From positions 150,540 through 214,539 of the forward strand of contig CAKZHC010000010.1 of the NCBI GenBank assembly GCA_936920625.1: 64,000 nt of DNA. The letters are read 5' to 3'. The notes beneath the pieces are model-generated. The model had not been told where the DNA came from and did no database searches. It saw only the letters and a list, made by a program, of their open reading frames with translations. Below are positions 1-8,536 of this stretch, in pieces (position 1 is the first letter of the stretch; the number at the start of each line of letters is the position of its first letter). The position numbers and the translations under genes were made by a program. This DNA comes from an uncultured Enterobacteriaceae bacterium (GTDB taxonomy: Bacteria > Pseudomonadota > Gammaproteobacteria > Enterobacterales > Enterobacteriaceae).

Positions 1-1
1 G

Positions 2-133
2 GTTTCTTCAGAACTGCCAGAAATACTGGGCATGAGCGACAGAGTTATGGTCATGCATGGTGGACGTATCACCGGTATTTTGAATCAGCAGGAGGCCTCT
101 CAGGAAAAGATTTTATCACTGGCATCAGAGTGA
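2..133 (+). CDS. Sugar ABC transporter ATP-binding subunit, C-terminal end (partial)
   Basis: An open frame enters from the left edge and stops with TGA. Its last 43 residues contain SSELPEILGMSDRVMVMHGG, the conserved C-terminal stretch of the duplicated ATPases of the RbsA/AraG/XylG family. These hydrolyse ATP on the cytoplasmic face to drive uptake of a monosaccharide or inositol-type substrate. The permease begins 16 bp downstream, so the two form one operon. The Walker motifs lie outside the window, so the substrate cannot be read from this piece. Confidence 0.85.
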   Translation, partial: VSSELPEILGMSDRVMVMHGGRITGILNQQEASQEKILSLASE

Positions 134-149
134 GTTACGAGGGAAAACG

Positions 150-1187
150 ATGAGTAGTGATGTAAAAGTGAGTATCCAGCCCCCCCCGCAACAATGTCCT
201 GCGCTGCATAGTAAATTGAAATACAAGTTGCCAAAAGATACTGGTATTTTTCTGGTAATGATGGCTATAGCGCTAGTGTTCGAAGCAGCAGGCTGGTATG
301 TGCGCGATCAATCCTTTTTATTAAATACTAACCGACTAATATTAATTGTTCTACAGGTGGCAATTATTGGCATTATTGCTGTTGGGGTAACTCAGGTAAT
401 TATTACTACGGGTATAGACCTCTCATCAGGATCAGTCATTGCCCTGACCGCAGTAGTGGCAGCCAGTCTGGCGCAAACGTCAGACAGCCTCTCGCCGGTG
501 TATCCTGCTCTGGTAGATTTGCCCGCTGTGATTCCGGTCGTGGCGGGGGTCGCTGTTGGCCTCATCTGCGGAATTATTAATGGCACGCTGGTTACCCGAA
601 CAGGTATACCACCTTTTATTGCAACGCTTGGCATGATGGTGTCAGCGCGTGGGCTGGCGCAGTACTACACCCATGGTAATCCAATTAGCTTCCTTTCTGA
701 CGGTTTTACAGCGATTGGGCAGGGTGCCATGCCAGTCATCATTTTTCTGGTGGTGGCGGCATTGTTTCATATTGCGCTACGACATACTCGTTACGGCAAA
801 TATGTTTATGCCATCGGTGGCAATATGATCTCTGCCCGTGTATCGGGAATCAATGTTAATAAGTATCTGATCATTGTCTACACCATAGCGGGTGGTTTGT
901 CAGGGCTGGCCGGTGTAGTGCTGGCAGCACGTGTCAGCTCAGGTCAGTCGAGTATGGGTATGGCTTATGAGTTAGATGCCATTGCTGCGGCGGTAATTGG
1001 TGGCAGTAGTCTCCGGGGCGGTGTGGGACGAATTACTGGTACGCTGATTGGTGCAGTGATCCTTGGCTTAATAAAGAGTGGTTTTACCTTTGTTGGTGTT
1101 GATGCATATTTACAGGACATTATTAAAGGCATCATCATTATCAGCGCTGTTTCAATAGATATGTATCGCAATCGCAAAAAGCAGTAA
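150..1187 (+). CDS. Sugar/inositol-type ABC transporter permease (RbsC/AraH family)
   Basis: This 345-residue inner-membrane protein has about eight to ten hydrophobic segments after a roughly 30-residue cytoplasmic N-terminus. It belongs to the BPD_transp_2 permease family. Family hallmarks are TTGIDLSSGSVIAL near residue 90, TRTGIPPFIATLGMM near 150 and AIGGN..SARVSGI near 225. The ATG follows a GAGGGAAAACG ribosome site. It sits directly behind the ATPase gene. The paired substrate-binding protein would be expected upstream, outside the window. From memory the sequence resembles enterobacterial permeases annotated for inositol or ribose more than AraH, but the substrate is inferred, so no symbol is given. 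A hairpin lies about 125 bp downstream. Confidence 0.85.
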   Translation: MSSDVKVSIQPPPQQCPALHSKLKYKLPKDTGIFLVMMAIALVFEAAGWYVRDQSFLLNTNRLILIVLQVAIIGIIAVGVTQVIITTGIDLSSGSVIALTAVVAASLAQTSDSLSPVYPALVDLPAVIPVVAGVAVGLICGIINGTLVTRTGIPPFIATLGMMVSARGLAQYYTHGNPISFLSDGFTAIGQGAMPVIIFLVVAALFHIALRHTRYGKYVYAIGGNMISARVSGINVNKYLIIVYTIAGGLSGLAGVVLAARVSSGQSSMGMAYELDAIAAAVIGGSSLRGGVGRITGTLIGAVILGLIKSGFTFVGVDAYLQDIIKGIIIISAVSIDMYRNRKKQ

Positions 1188-1675
1188 CTGTTAATTCAGT
1201 ACGAATTCGACAGCAAGCCAGCAGACGGGTTGTTACAGAGAAAATAACTATCGTTTCTGTGTCTGATTATTGATCACTTAAATACTGCACTGTGTCACTC
1301 ATTCATTTGAAGGGCAGAAAGTTTTTTCTGCCCGCTTTCCAGCTGTGTTTTGTTATTTCTTGTTACCAGATAACCCATTCGAATTGTTTATATATCACTA
1401 AAACATCTGTTTGTCCGGAACAGCCAGCTCTGTCTTTATTTAAACGTAAATCATCATCCGGGAATTTATCAGACGTTGTGTCTGCCAGATGAGCAATGGT
1501 GCTACGTGAGTAAATGAACTATTCAGGGGCCAGTTAGCAGGCTTAGGGAAAATCTGAGAAAAGTGACGTAAGACAAGCAAGTTTGTGGCACTACCGACAA
1601 ATAAAATTTGTACTTCCTGCTAAAGTCTGGCTTGGGAGTGTGTGCTAACGCAGTAAATCTGTATCAGGAGATGTT
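1188..1675. other. Gene-poor spacer between ABC operon and treA
   Basis: I see no protein-like frame in these 490 bp. They hold the hairpin at 1312-1333 and presumably the treA promoter. A short frame at 1292-1492 overlaps the hairpin and looks like noise. Confidence 0.5.
1312..1333 (+). terminator. Probable rho-independent terminator of the ABC operon
   Basis: GGGCAGAAA (1312-1320) pairs perfectly with TTTCTGCCC (1325-1333) across a 4-base loop. The sequence after it is moderately T-rich. The position, behind the last transporter gene, fits a terminator. Confidence 0.6.
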
Positions 1676-3356
1676 ATGGAAGGCACTATCATGGATTGTC
1701 GCTGTTTACTTAAATCGTTATTAAGCCTGATGTTATTTGTACTCACTGCGCCACTGGCCTTGGCCTTGCAGAGTGGCACAGCCTCAGACGAGATCAACGC
1801 TGCGCCTGACGTGCGCCTCGGGCCACTTTATGCAGCAGTACAATCGGCAGGAATCTTTCCCGATCAGAAAACCTTTGCTGATGCCATACCTAAGCGTGAG
1901 CCCTCTGCTATTGTGGCAAACTGGCAGAGGCAAAAGTCTTTACACAGCTTTGACCTCGCGCTTTTCGTGCAGCGCAATTTCATTCTTCCTGGTGCGCCGT
2001 CAGAATATCTGACGCCTACAGGGCAGAGTCTTCGGGAACATATTAATAGCCTGTGGCCAATTTTGACACGCCATACAAAAACAGTTGCACGCTGGGATTC
2101 TCTGATACCGCTGCCAAATCCTTATGTCGTGCCTGGTGGGCGTTTCCGCGAGGTTTACTACTGGGACAGTTATTTTACTATGTTAGGGCTGGCAGAAAGT
2201 GGATGCTGGACGATGGTCAGCGATATGGTTGATAATTTTGCTTCCCTGATTGATCGCTATGGTTTTATTCCTAACGGCAACCGGGATTACTATTTGAGCC
2301 GATCTCAGCCACCGTTTTTCAGCATGATGGTAGATTTACTGGCAATGTATCAGGGGGAAACTGTCTACCGTCACTACCTGCCACAGTTGGAAAAAGAGTA
2401 TCGTTACTGGATGGCGGGTGCTGATTATCTGAAGCCGGGAAGTGCAGACCAGCGTGTAGTGAGATTGCTTGATGGCGTAGTGCTTAATCGTTACTGGGAT
2501 GATCGGCAGTCACCTCGCACCGAATCCTGGCTCAATGATCTGCACACAGCGCTGGAGGTACCAGAACGCGATAAACAGCAATTGTGGCGGGAACTTCGCG
2601 CCAGCGCGGCATCAGGATGGGATTTTAGCTCCCGCTGGCTTGCCGATCCCTATGATCTGACATCAATTCGCACCACCTCATTGTTGCCTGTCGATCTCAA
2701 TGCCCTGATATATCATCTGGAAGTTACGCTGGCTCACGCTAGTGAGCTGAACAATGATATGGCAGCCAGTATGCGCTATCAAAAACTATCCCGGTCACGC
2801 CGCCGGGTGATTAACCGGTTATTCTGGAATGCCAGAGCGGGCTGGTACGGCGATTACGACTGGCAGAGAAAAAGGTTATCCCCCCACCTCACTGCGGCTA
2901 CCCTTTTTCCGCTATGGCTGCACATTGCAAGCAACAAACAGGCTAAACGCACAGCTCAGGCTGTAAAAACAGGGCTACTGAAGGCGGGTGGATTAGTGAC
3001 GACGACAGTTAATAGTGGCCAGCAGTGGGATTCACCCAACGGCTGGCCACCGTTGCAATGGGTAGCCGTTGAAGGGCTTAACTATTATGGTAAGCGAGCA
3101 CTGGCAAGAGATATTGGTATTCGTTTTCTTACATAATGTACAGAATACTTACAATCGTGCGCATAAGCTGGTTGAGAAGTACCAGGTAGAGGGGAGCAGC
3201 GGGGGAGGTGGTGGCGGTGAATATCCGCTCCAGGATGGTTTTGGCTGGACTAATGGCGTTACACTCAGGCTGCTGGATATGTGGTGCCCGAAAAAAAGTG
3301 TTTGCAACAATGCCAGCGATATTACCGGGGCGGGGTATTCGGGGTCTTATTACTGA
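1676..3356 (+). pseudogene. treA: Periplasmic trehalase, frameshifted near the 3' end
   Basis: TreA (glycoside hydrolase 37) splits trehalose to two glucoses in the periplasm. Residues 1-31 form a signal peptide ending near LALALQ. Trehalase signature 1 (PGGRFREVYYWDSYF, about residue 157) and signature 2 (QQWDSPNGWPP, about 455) are present. The frame ends at TAA 3134-3136 after 486 residues. The missing tail continues in the +1 frame (HNVQNTYNR... GGGGEYPLQDGFGWTNG) to 3356. One extra base around 3131-3136 explains this: removing it gives 559 residues against 565 in E. coli. The lost tail carries the glutamate at 3219-3221, known in the family as the catalytic base, so the protein is probably dead. 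An AGGAG site 5 bp before ATG 1676 supports the start. A sequencing error is the alternative. Confidence 0.85.
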
Positions 3357-3371
3357 TAAAGCTGATGATGT

Positions 3372-3929
3372 TTACTGGGAACCATTGTCCTCGTTTAGTT
3401 CTTCGCTCATTATTTGGATTGCTTCCTGTGTCAGTGTTGCCAGTGTACGGTAGAAGGGCGCAGAGGCACGGGCGTTGACATCAGCCAGAAATAAACCACA
3501 CCAGGGGGTAAGATAATCATTGAACAGTGTGCGCAGCAGGGTGCTTCCCCGCTCTTTGGTACTATCTTCCAGCCAGGACGCTGCTAGCAGAATCTGCCCA
3601 ATATGATCGGCAGGCGCATCTGTCAGCGGCATGCCCTGAAGCGCTAAAAAATCGCGCAGCGTTTTTTCTTCCGGGCCCTTTGCCCAGTGTGAACCATAAG
3701 GTGAAATCTGGCATGCATCGCCCACAAAAAGTGAGTTGTAATCCAGGGATAACGATTGAGGATCACTGTGTTGTTGCAGCTGGGAAAGCAGTTCATCCTG
3801 CTCCAGCGGCCAGCTACGCTGAAGTTCCCCCTGGTGAAGCAGGGTGAATAGCGGCATCAGCAGTGGATCCTGCGGCTGGCGATAAAACAGTGAACCCAGC
3901 ATACGACAAATAAGCGAAAAATCATTCAT
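3372..3929 (-). CDS. ycdY: TorD/DmsD-family chaperone YcdY
   Basis: This 185-residue, all-helical cytoplasmic protein belongs to the TorD redox-enzyme maturation chaperone family. The YcdY-type signature is visible: LFVGDACQISPYGSHW near residue 67 and DHIGQILLAASWLED near residue 108. In E. coli YcdY is reported to stimulate the phosphatase YcdX rather than to assist a molybdoenzyme. Here it lies 19 bp downstream of ycdX in the same orientation, keeping that pair as an operon. Length matches the family (184 in E. coli). Its 3' end converges on the broken treA. Confidence 0.88.
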   Translation of the reverse strand: MNDFSLICRMLGSLFYRQPQDPLLMPLFTLLHQGELQRSWPLEQDELLSQLQQHSDPQSLSLDYNSLFVGDACQISPYGSHWAKGPEEKTLRDFLALQGMPLTDAPADHIGQILLAASWLEDSTKERGSTLLRTLFNDYLTPWCGLFLADVNARASAPFYRTLATLTQEAIQIMSEELNEDNGSQ

Positions 3930-3948
3930 ATAGTTGATTCCGGGATAA

Positions 3949-4686
3949 TTATAATCTGGCCAGCTCCGGAATAATTTTTCCGGTACGCTGTCTCAGGAAG
4001 GTAAGCAGGCGGTGTGGAGTGACGTTTAGTACCCGATCCTGCGGAAATCCCACCTCGTCCATTATGCGCTGACAGTTGTCAAAATGCCCTAACGTAAAGG
4101 CGGTATGAGAATCTGATCCCAACGCCAGATATCCACCCGCATCGCGCACAGCGGCGACAATAGCGCGACAGTTGGGTTCACTACCGGGCCGGGAGCTGAC
4201 AAAAGAGGAGTTATTCAGTTCGAGCGCAACATTGTACTGCGCTGCTGCTGCTGCAATTGCAGGGATATCAACTGGATATTTAGGGTTACCGGGATGGCTG
4301 ATTATATGCACATGACCGCTGGCCATGGCGGCAATCATTGCCTCAGTATGAATCATTTTATTTTGTGGTGAGAAAACCGGCTGATGAAATCCCGCAATGA
4401 TGAGGTCTATGCTATCCATCATCTGCCCATAGCAGTCAATTTCACCGGCAGTGTTTTTGATGTTCGCTTCTATTCCCCGCAAAATGCCAACGCCATCCAC
4501 CAGACGAGGCCAGATATGCATATTAACGAAGTGCCAGTAGTGAGGTGCGTCGGCCATATCCGGCCCATGATCAGTAATTGCCAGTAATTTAATACCGACC
4601 TGTCGTGCCTGCAGCATATAATCGCGCAGCGTGCTGTAAGCATGAGTACTGGCAATGGTATACATATGAAGGTCTACAGGATACAT
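3949..4686 (-). CDS. ycdX: PHP-domain phosphatase YcdX with a substituted metal ligand
   Basis: YcdX is a PHP-fold, tri-zinc phosphohydrolase. The protein is 245 residues, exactly the E. coli length, so residue numbers correspond. The ligands H7, H15, H40, E73, H101, H131, D192 and H194 are all present. Residue 9 is Tyr (codon TAT, 4660-4662) where the family has the second His of the HxH motif (CAT). A single C-to-T change explains it. Loss of a zinc ligand should lower or abolish activity, although the frame is intact and everything else is well conserved. It is co-transcribed with ycdY. A 180-bp spacer separates it from ruvB with no recognisable gene. Confidence 0.9.
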   Translation of the reverse strand: MYPVDLHMYTIASTHAYSTLRDYMLQARQVGIKLLAITDHGPDMADAPHYWHFVNMHIWPRLVDGVGILRGIEANIKNTAGEIDCYGQMMDSIDLIIAGFHQPVFSPQNKMIHTEAMIAAMASGHVHIISHPGNPKYPVDIPAIAAAAAQYNVALELNNSSFVSSRPGSEPNCRAIVAAVRDAGGYLALGSDSHTAFTLGHFDNCQRIMDEVGFPQDRVLNVTPHRLLTFLRQRTGKIIPELARL

Positions 4687-4868
4687 TTGACGTCTCCTTT
4701 CAGTTAAGGCGGGAAGCGATTATCGGTGCCTGTGGGCGAATCGACAGTCAGTATGGTACCGGCGTGACCGGTATCGCTTCTGCTATCAGTTAATAACGAC
4801 CAGCATGGCTACGTGCTGCCGCCTTACGGGTATTTGTTACAGTAACATTTTTCCGCTGGATTTTTCAT

Positions 4869-5876
4869 TCAGTCACTGCTTAGGCCAAAATGGCTCCAGG
4901 CTCGCGGGGTTGCTATTCGTCCCCGCGGTGTGCGTTGTATAAAACCCTGTTGAATAAGATAAGGTTCCAGCACATCCTCGATGGTGTCGCGTTCTTCGCC
5001 TATAGCGGCGGCAAGATTGTCCAGACCAACAGGCCCGCCGCTAAATTTATCAATGATCGCCAGCAGTAATTTGCGATCCATATAGTCGAAGCCTTCTGTA
5101 TCTACATTTAACATATTCAGCGCGCTGGCGGCTACTTTTGCACTTAATTCACCACCCGCACATACCTCGGCAAAGTCACGTACCCGGCGTAGCAGGCGAT
5201 TAGCGATTCGGGGTGTACCACGGGAGCGGCGGGCAATTTCAAGTGCACCATCGGAGGAGAGTAACAGTCCAAGACAGTCAGCGCTGCGCGCCACAATTTT
5301 TTGCAAATCAGCCACCTGGTAAAATTCCAGTCGCTGCACAATGCCAAAGCGATCCCGTAACGGTGAGGTAAGTGATCCTGCTCGCGTCGTTGCACCTATC
5401 AGAGTGAATGGAGGCAGATCAATTTTGATCGAACGGGCGGCGGGGCCTTCACCAATCATAATATCCAGCTGATAATCCTCCATTGCCGGGTAGAGTATCT
5501 CTTCGACAACGGGCGACAGGCGGTGGATCTCATCTATAAACAGAACATCATGTGGATCGAGGTTAGTAAGCAGGGCGGCCAGGTCGCCCGCCTTCTCCAG
5601 TACCGGGCCGGACGTGGTGCGCAGATTGACGCGCATCTCGTTGGCGACAATGTTTGCGAGCGTTGTTTTGCCTAGCCCCGGCGGCCCAAAAATCAGCAAA
5701 TGATCGAGAGCATCACCGCGCATTTGTGCTGCTTTGATGAAAATTCCCATTTGCTCACATACCACTGGCTGCCCCACATACTCCTGCAAAACTTTGGGGC
5801 GGATGGCGCGATCCAAGCGTTCTTCTTCGTTGCTGGTGCCGGGTGAGACCAGGCGATCGGCTTCAATCATGGCCAC
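4869..5876 (-). CDS. ruvB: Holliday junction branch-migration ATPase RuvB
   Basis: RuvB is the hexameric AAA+ motor that, with RuvA, moves Holliday junctions during recombinational repair. Walker A (FGPPGLGKTT, residues 63-72), Walker B (VLFIDEIHRL, about 107-116) and the sensor region GATTRAG are intact. The C-terminal winged-helix domain ends the protein. Length is 335 residues, the family norm (336 in E. coli). The ATG is one base after the ruvA stop, so translation is probably coupled. The gene is the distal member of the ruvAB unit, controlled from the LexA site upstream of ruvA. Confidence 0.97.
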   Translation of the reverse strand: MAMIEADRLVSPGTSNEEERLDRAIRPKVLQEYVGQPVVCEQMGIFIKAAQMRGDALDHLLIFGPPGLGKTTLANIVANEMRVNLRTTSGPVLEKAGDLAALLTNLDPHDVLFIDEIHRLSPVVEEILYPAMEDYQLDIMIGEGPAARSIKIDLPPFTLIGATTRAGSLTSPLRDRFGIVQRLEFYQVADLQKIVARSADCLGLLLSSDGALEIARRSRGTPRIANRLLRRVRDFAEVCAGGELSAKVAASALNMLNVDTEGFDYMDRKLLLAIIDKFSGGPVGLDNLAAAIGEERDTIEDVLEPYLIQQGFIQRTPRGRIATPRAWSHFGLSSD

Positions 5877-5877
5877 C

Positions 5878-6483
5878 TCAGATAACGGTACGAAGTGCTT
5901 CGCGTATTAGCGTTTCACAGTCGGCATCGGCAGGTCCTGCTCTGTTTATCATCCGATTTGCCTCCTGAGGTTTATATCCCAGTGCTACCAGCGCTGCTGT
6001 GGCTTCAGTCTGAGCAGCGCTGCTATTAAAATCAGTGGCAGATATTGTGTCTGCTGCATTGCCAAAGAGATTGGTATGTAGCCCTTTGCAGCGATCTTTC
6101 ATCTCCACCAGCAGACGTTCAGCCATTTTCTTACCCACCCCGGGTAATTTGAGTAGCATGGCGACTTCTCCCTGTTCAACACAGCTAACAAACTGTTGTG
6201 CTGACATCCCGGAAAGAATGGCTAACGCCAGTTTAGGACCGATGCCATTCACTTTGATCAGCTCACGGAATAGCGTTCGTTCTGATTTACTGTTAAAGCC
6301 AAACAGGAGCTGAGCATCCTCCCGCACCACAAAATGAGTAAAAATAACTGTTTCCTGGTTCAGATCAGGCAGTTGATAGAAGCAGGTCATCGGTAAATGG
6401 ACCTCATAACCCACCCCACAGGACTCAATCAAAATCTGTGGAGGTTGCTTTTCGACAATAATGCCTCTCAGACGACCAATCAC
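5878..6483 (-). CDS. ruvA: Holliday junction-binding protein RuvA
   Basis: RuvA binds four-way DNA junctions as a tetramer and loads RuvB. It has an N-terminal OB fold (MIGRLRGIIVEKQPPQILIE), two helix-hairpin-helix motifs (KVNGIGPKLALAILS near residue 78 and KLPGVGKKMAERLLVEM near 112) and a C-terminal RuvB-binding domain after a flexible linker. Length is 201 residues (203 in E. coli). It is the first gene of ruvAB. The intergenic region before it carries a consensus LexA site, so SOS induction is expected. Confidence 0.97.
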   Translation of the reverse strand: MIGRLRGIIVEKQPPQILIESCGVGYEVHLPMTCFYQLPDLNQETVIFTHFVVREDAQLLFGFNSKSERTLFRELIKVNGIGPKLALAILSGMSAQQFVSCVEQGEVAMLLKLPGVGKKMAERLLVEMKDRCKGLHTNLFGNAADTISATDFNSSAAQTEATAALVALGYKPQEANRMINRAGPADADCETLIREALRTVI

Positions 6484-6534
6484 CTCAATTTTCCTTATGA
6501 TTACCCAAATGTTACAGTTATAACATACACAAAA

Positions 6535-6550
6535 CTGGATATTTATCCAG
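6535..6550. promoter_or_regulatory. LexA (SOS) operator upstream of ruvAB
   Basis: CTGGATATTTATCCAG is a perfect fit to the CTG-N10-CAG LexA consensus and, including flanks, a near-perfect palindrome. It differs by one base, as I remember it, from the main SOS box of E. coli ruvA. It lies about 50 bp before the ruvA start, in the only gap between ruvC and ruvA, which places it over the ruvAB promoter. Confidence 0.85.
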
Positions 6551-6556
6551 TTTTAT

Positions 6557-7078
6557 TCAGGGGCGCATCCGTCCCCGGGCAAGATTAAGCCGGGGCAGGC
6601 CAAAGCGACCGGCATTCTGACTGATATGGCAGTGAGTGATGGCAATAGCCAGCGCATCAGCAGCATCAGTCTGAGGAATAGCGGATAGTCCAAGCAGTGT
6701 GCATACCATGTGCTGAACCTGACGCTTTTGCGCACTGCCACTGCCTGCCACACTTTGCTTTATCTGACGGGCAGCATACTCAAATAAAGGAAGTCCCCGA
6801 TTAGCCGCGGCCACGATTGCCGCACCGCGAGCTTGGCCCAGCTTCAGAGCTGAATCTGCATTTTTAGCCATAAAAACCTGCTCAATAGCCAAATACTCTG
6901 GTGAAAACTGATTAATTATTTCACTTACACCGGCATGAATGAGCTTAAGCCGTGTGGCAAGGTCATCCACACGTGTGCGGATGCAGCCACTACCAAGGTA
7001 GGTGAGTTGCCTGCCTGTCTGACGAATAATGCCATATCCGGTCACGCGTGAACCAGGGTCAACGCCAAGAATCACCAT
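6557..7078 (-). CDS. ruvC: Holliday junction endonuclease RuvC
   Basis: RuvC is the RNase H-fold resolvase that cuts Holliday junctions after RuvAB-driven migration. All four catalytic acids are in place with standard numbering: D7, E66, D138 and D141. Length is 173 residues, the E. coli length. The E. coli gene yebB between ruvC and ruvA is absent here. The gene follows yebC by about 45 bp in the same orientation, as in E. coli. No LexA-like site was seen upstream, which agrees with ruvC lying outside the SOS-controlled ruvAB unit. Confidence 0.97.
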   Translation of the reverse strand: MVILGVDPGSRVTGYGIIRQTGRQLTYLGSGCIRTRVDDLATRLKLIHAGVSEIINQFSPEYLAIEQVFMAKNADSALKLGQARGAAIVAAANRGLPLFEYAARQIKQSVAGSGSAQKRQVQHMVCTLLGLSAIPQTDAADALAIAITHCHISQNAGRFGLPRLNLARGRMRP

Positions 7079-7124
7079 TATTATTATTACGCTCCCAAGT
7101 CAGAGTTTGTTAAGGCATTCTTAA

Positions 7125-7868
7125 TTATAATGTTGCAGCTACTTCATCGGTAATATCGCCATTATGATAAACCTCCTGCACATCGTCACAATCCTCCAGC
7201 ATATCAATCAGCCGCAATAATTTGGCCGCTGTCTCGCTATCCAGTTCCGTTTTAGTAGAAGGGATCATGGAGACTTCTGCGCTGTCGGCTTGCAGGCCAT
7301 TTGCTTCAAGGATATTTCTGACTTCTGTCAGTGTCTCCCAGGGGGTGTAAATATCGATAGTTCCATCATCGTATGTGACGATATCCTCTGCCCCGGCTTC
7401 GAGGGCAGCGCTCATCACCGTGTCTTCTTCTGTTCCCGGCACAAAGGAGAGAACGCCGCGCTTACTGAAAAGCCAGGCAACTGAACCATCAGTCCCCAGA
7501 TTCCCGCCGGTTTTGCTAAAGGCGTGACGAACTTCACCTACTGTGCGATTACGATTATCGCTCAGACATTCAACAATAACCGCCGTGCCGCCAGGGCCGT
7601 ACCCTTCGTATATGATGGTTTCCATATTGCTGTTATCTTCACCACCACAACCTCGTGCAATAGCCCGGTTTATTGTGTCACGGGTCATATTGCTGGTTAA
7701 CGCTTTGTCCATTGCCGCACGCAGACGTGGATTAGCATCAGGATCGCTGCCTCCCAGTTTTGCAGCCGTTACCAGCTCACGGATAATTTTAGTAAAAATT
7801 TTACCGCGTTTGGCATCCTGAGCTGCTTTACGATGTTTGGTATTTGCCCATTTACTATGTCCTGCCAT
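7125..7868 (-). CDS. yebC: YebC/PmpR-family protein (TACO1 homologue)
   Basis: The 247-residue protein begins with the universal MAGHSKWANTKHRKAAQDAK motif of the family. The acidic C-terminal domain (LDSETAAKLLRLIDMLEDCDD) is also typical. Members have been described as transcription regulators; more recent work on relatives points to a ribosome role at proline-rich sequences. Position between nudB and ruvC matches E. coli. The 230-bp spacer before it contains the nudB terminator, so yebC probably has its own promoter. Confidence 0.95.
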   Translation of the reverse strand: MAGHSKWANTKHRKAAQDAKRGKIFTKIIRELVTAAKLGGSDPDANPRLRAAMDKALTSNMTRDTINRAIARGCGGEDNSNMETIIYEGYGPGGTAVIVECLSDNRNRTVGEVRHAFSKTGGNLGTDGSVAWLFSKRGVLSFVPGTEEDTVMSAALEAGAEDIVTYDDGTIDIYTPWETLTEVRNILEANGLQADSAEVSMIPSTKTELDSETAAKLLRLIDMLEDCDDVQEVYHNGDITDEVAATL

Positions 7869-8058
7869 CTCTCATACCTTATCTGTTACTACGAACTATC
7901 TATAACGACGCTCTTTTCTAATTCCAGGTGTCACGTCTGCTAATAATGGCAGAGTGGTGCTATAGCGTTTACTTATTCATCGGCATCGGCGACGTTCATT
8001 TATCAATCAATATAAAAGGTGCTGTGCTGAATCTAATACAATAAAGGAAATAAGGTAT

Positions 8059-8100
8059 AAAATCAGATTGCTTTGATGACTAAAAAAGCAATCTGATTTT
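8059..8100. terminator. Strong hairpin terminator at the nudB 3' end
   Basis: A 16-bp perfect inverted repeat (8059-8074 and 8085-8100) with a 10-base loop. Each arm has AAAA on one side and TTTT on the other, so it could work in both directions. It overlaps the last two bases of the nudB stop codon and should end the aspS-nudB transcript before yebC. Confidence 0.75.
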
Positions 8101-8536
8101 AGGGGGTGATAAACTCTTCGATTGCCTGTAGGTTACTCCAGGAACGGGCAATGGAGATTGCGTCAAGTTTTGTCATCCATCTTGCCGTCAGATGCTCACT
8201 GAGTATCACCTGGAATTCATCAGGCAGAACCAGTCTGAACCAGTGCTCTTGGTTGTGTGTAACCCCCGGCGCATAACGATGTCGAAACTGGGGGAAAATT
8301 TCAAATTCAATACAGCGCTGTAAATTATCCAGTTGCAGTCCCTCACCGATAATATCAATTGACAGCTCTTCTTTTATTTCCCGAACAGCAGCCTGCATTG
8401 GCGTTTCACCGGGTTCAATACTACCGGTGACTGACTGCCAGAAAGTATTATCATCACATCGTTGTAGCATCAGTACCCGCGCGGTGCTGGCTGCGTAAAT
8501 TACCACCAGCACCGATTGCGGCAGCTTGTACGTCAC
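8099..8536 (-). CDS. nudB: Dihydroneopterin triphosphate diphosphatase NudB
   Basis: NudB removes pyrophosphate from 7,8-dihydroneopterin triphosphate, the second step of folate synthesis. The Nudix box is at about residues 38-60 (GSIEPGETPMQAAVREIKEE). The last box position is Ser rather than Gly, but E. coli NudB also departs there. RHRYAPGVTHN near residue 86 is a NudB hallmark. Length is 145 residues (150 in E. coli). The start is GTG, placed immediately after the aspS TGA, so translation is likely coupled to aspS. The 3' end forms part of a large hairpin. Confidence 0.93.
   Translation of the reverse strand: MTYKLPQSVLVVIYAASTARVLMLQRCDDNTFWQSVTGSIEPGETPMQAAVREIKEELSIDIIGEGLQLDNLQRCIEFEIFPQFRHRYAPGVTHNQEHWFRLVLPDEFQVILSEHLTARWMTKLDAISIARSWSNLQAIEEFITP

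Noticed and set aside
3190..3225. G-rich run in treA as a regulatory G-quadruplex
   Set aside because: The run encodes the glycine-rich GGGGEY motif of trehalases and is explained by coding.
4605..4793. Plus-strand frame beside ruvB as a znuB remnant
   Set aside because: znuB lies here in E. coli, but the sequence does not match its C-terminus and the frame is mostly antisense to ycdX.
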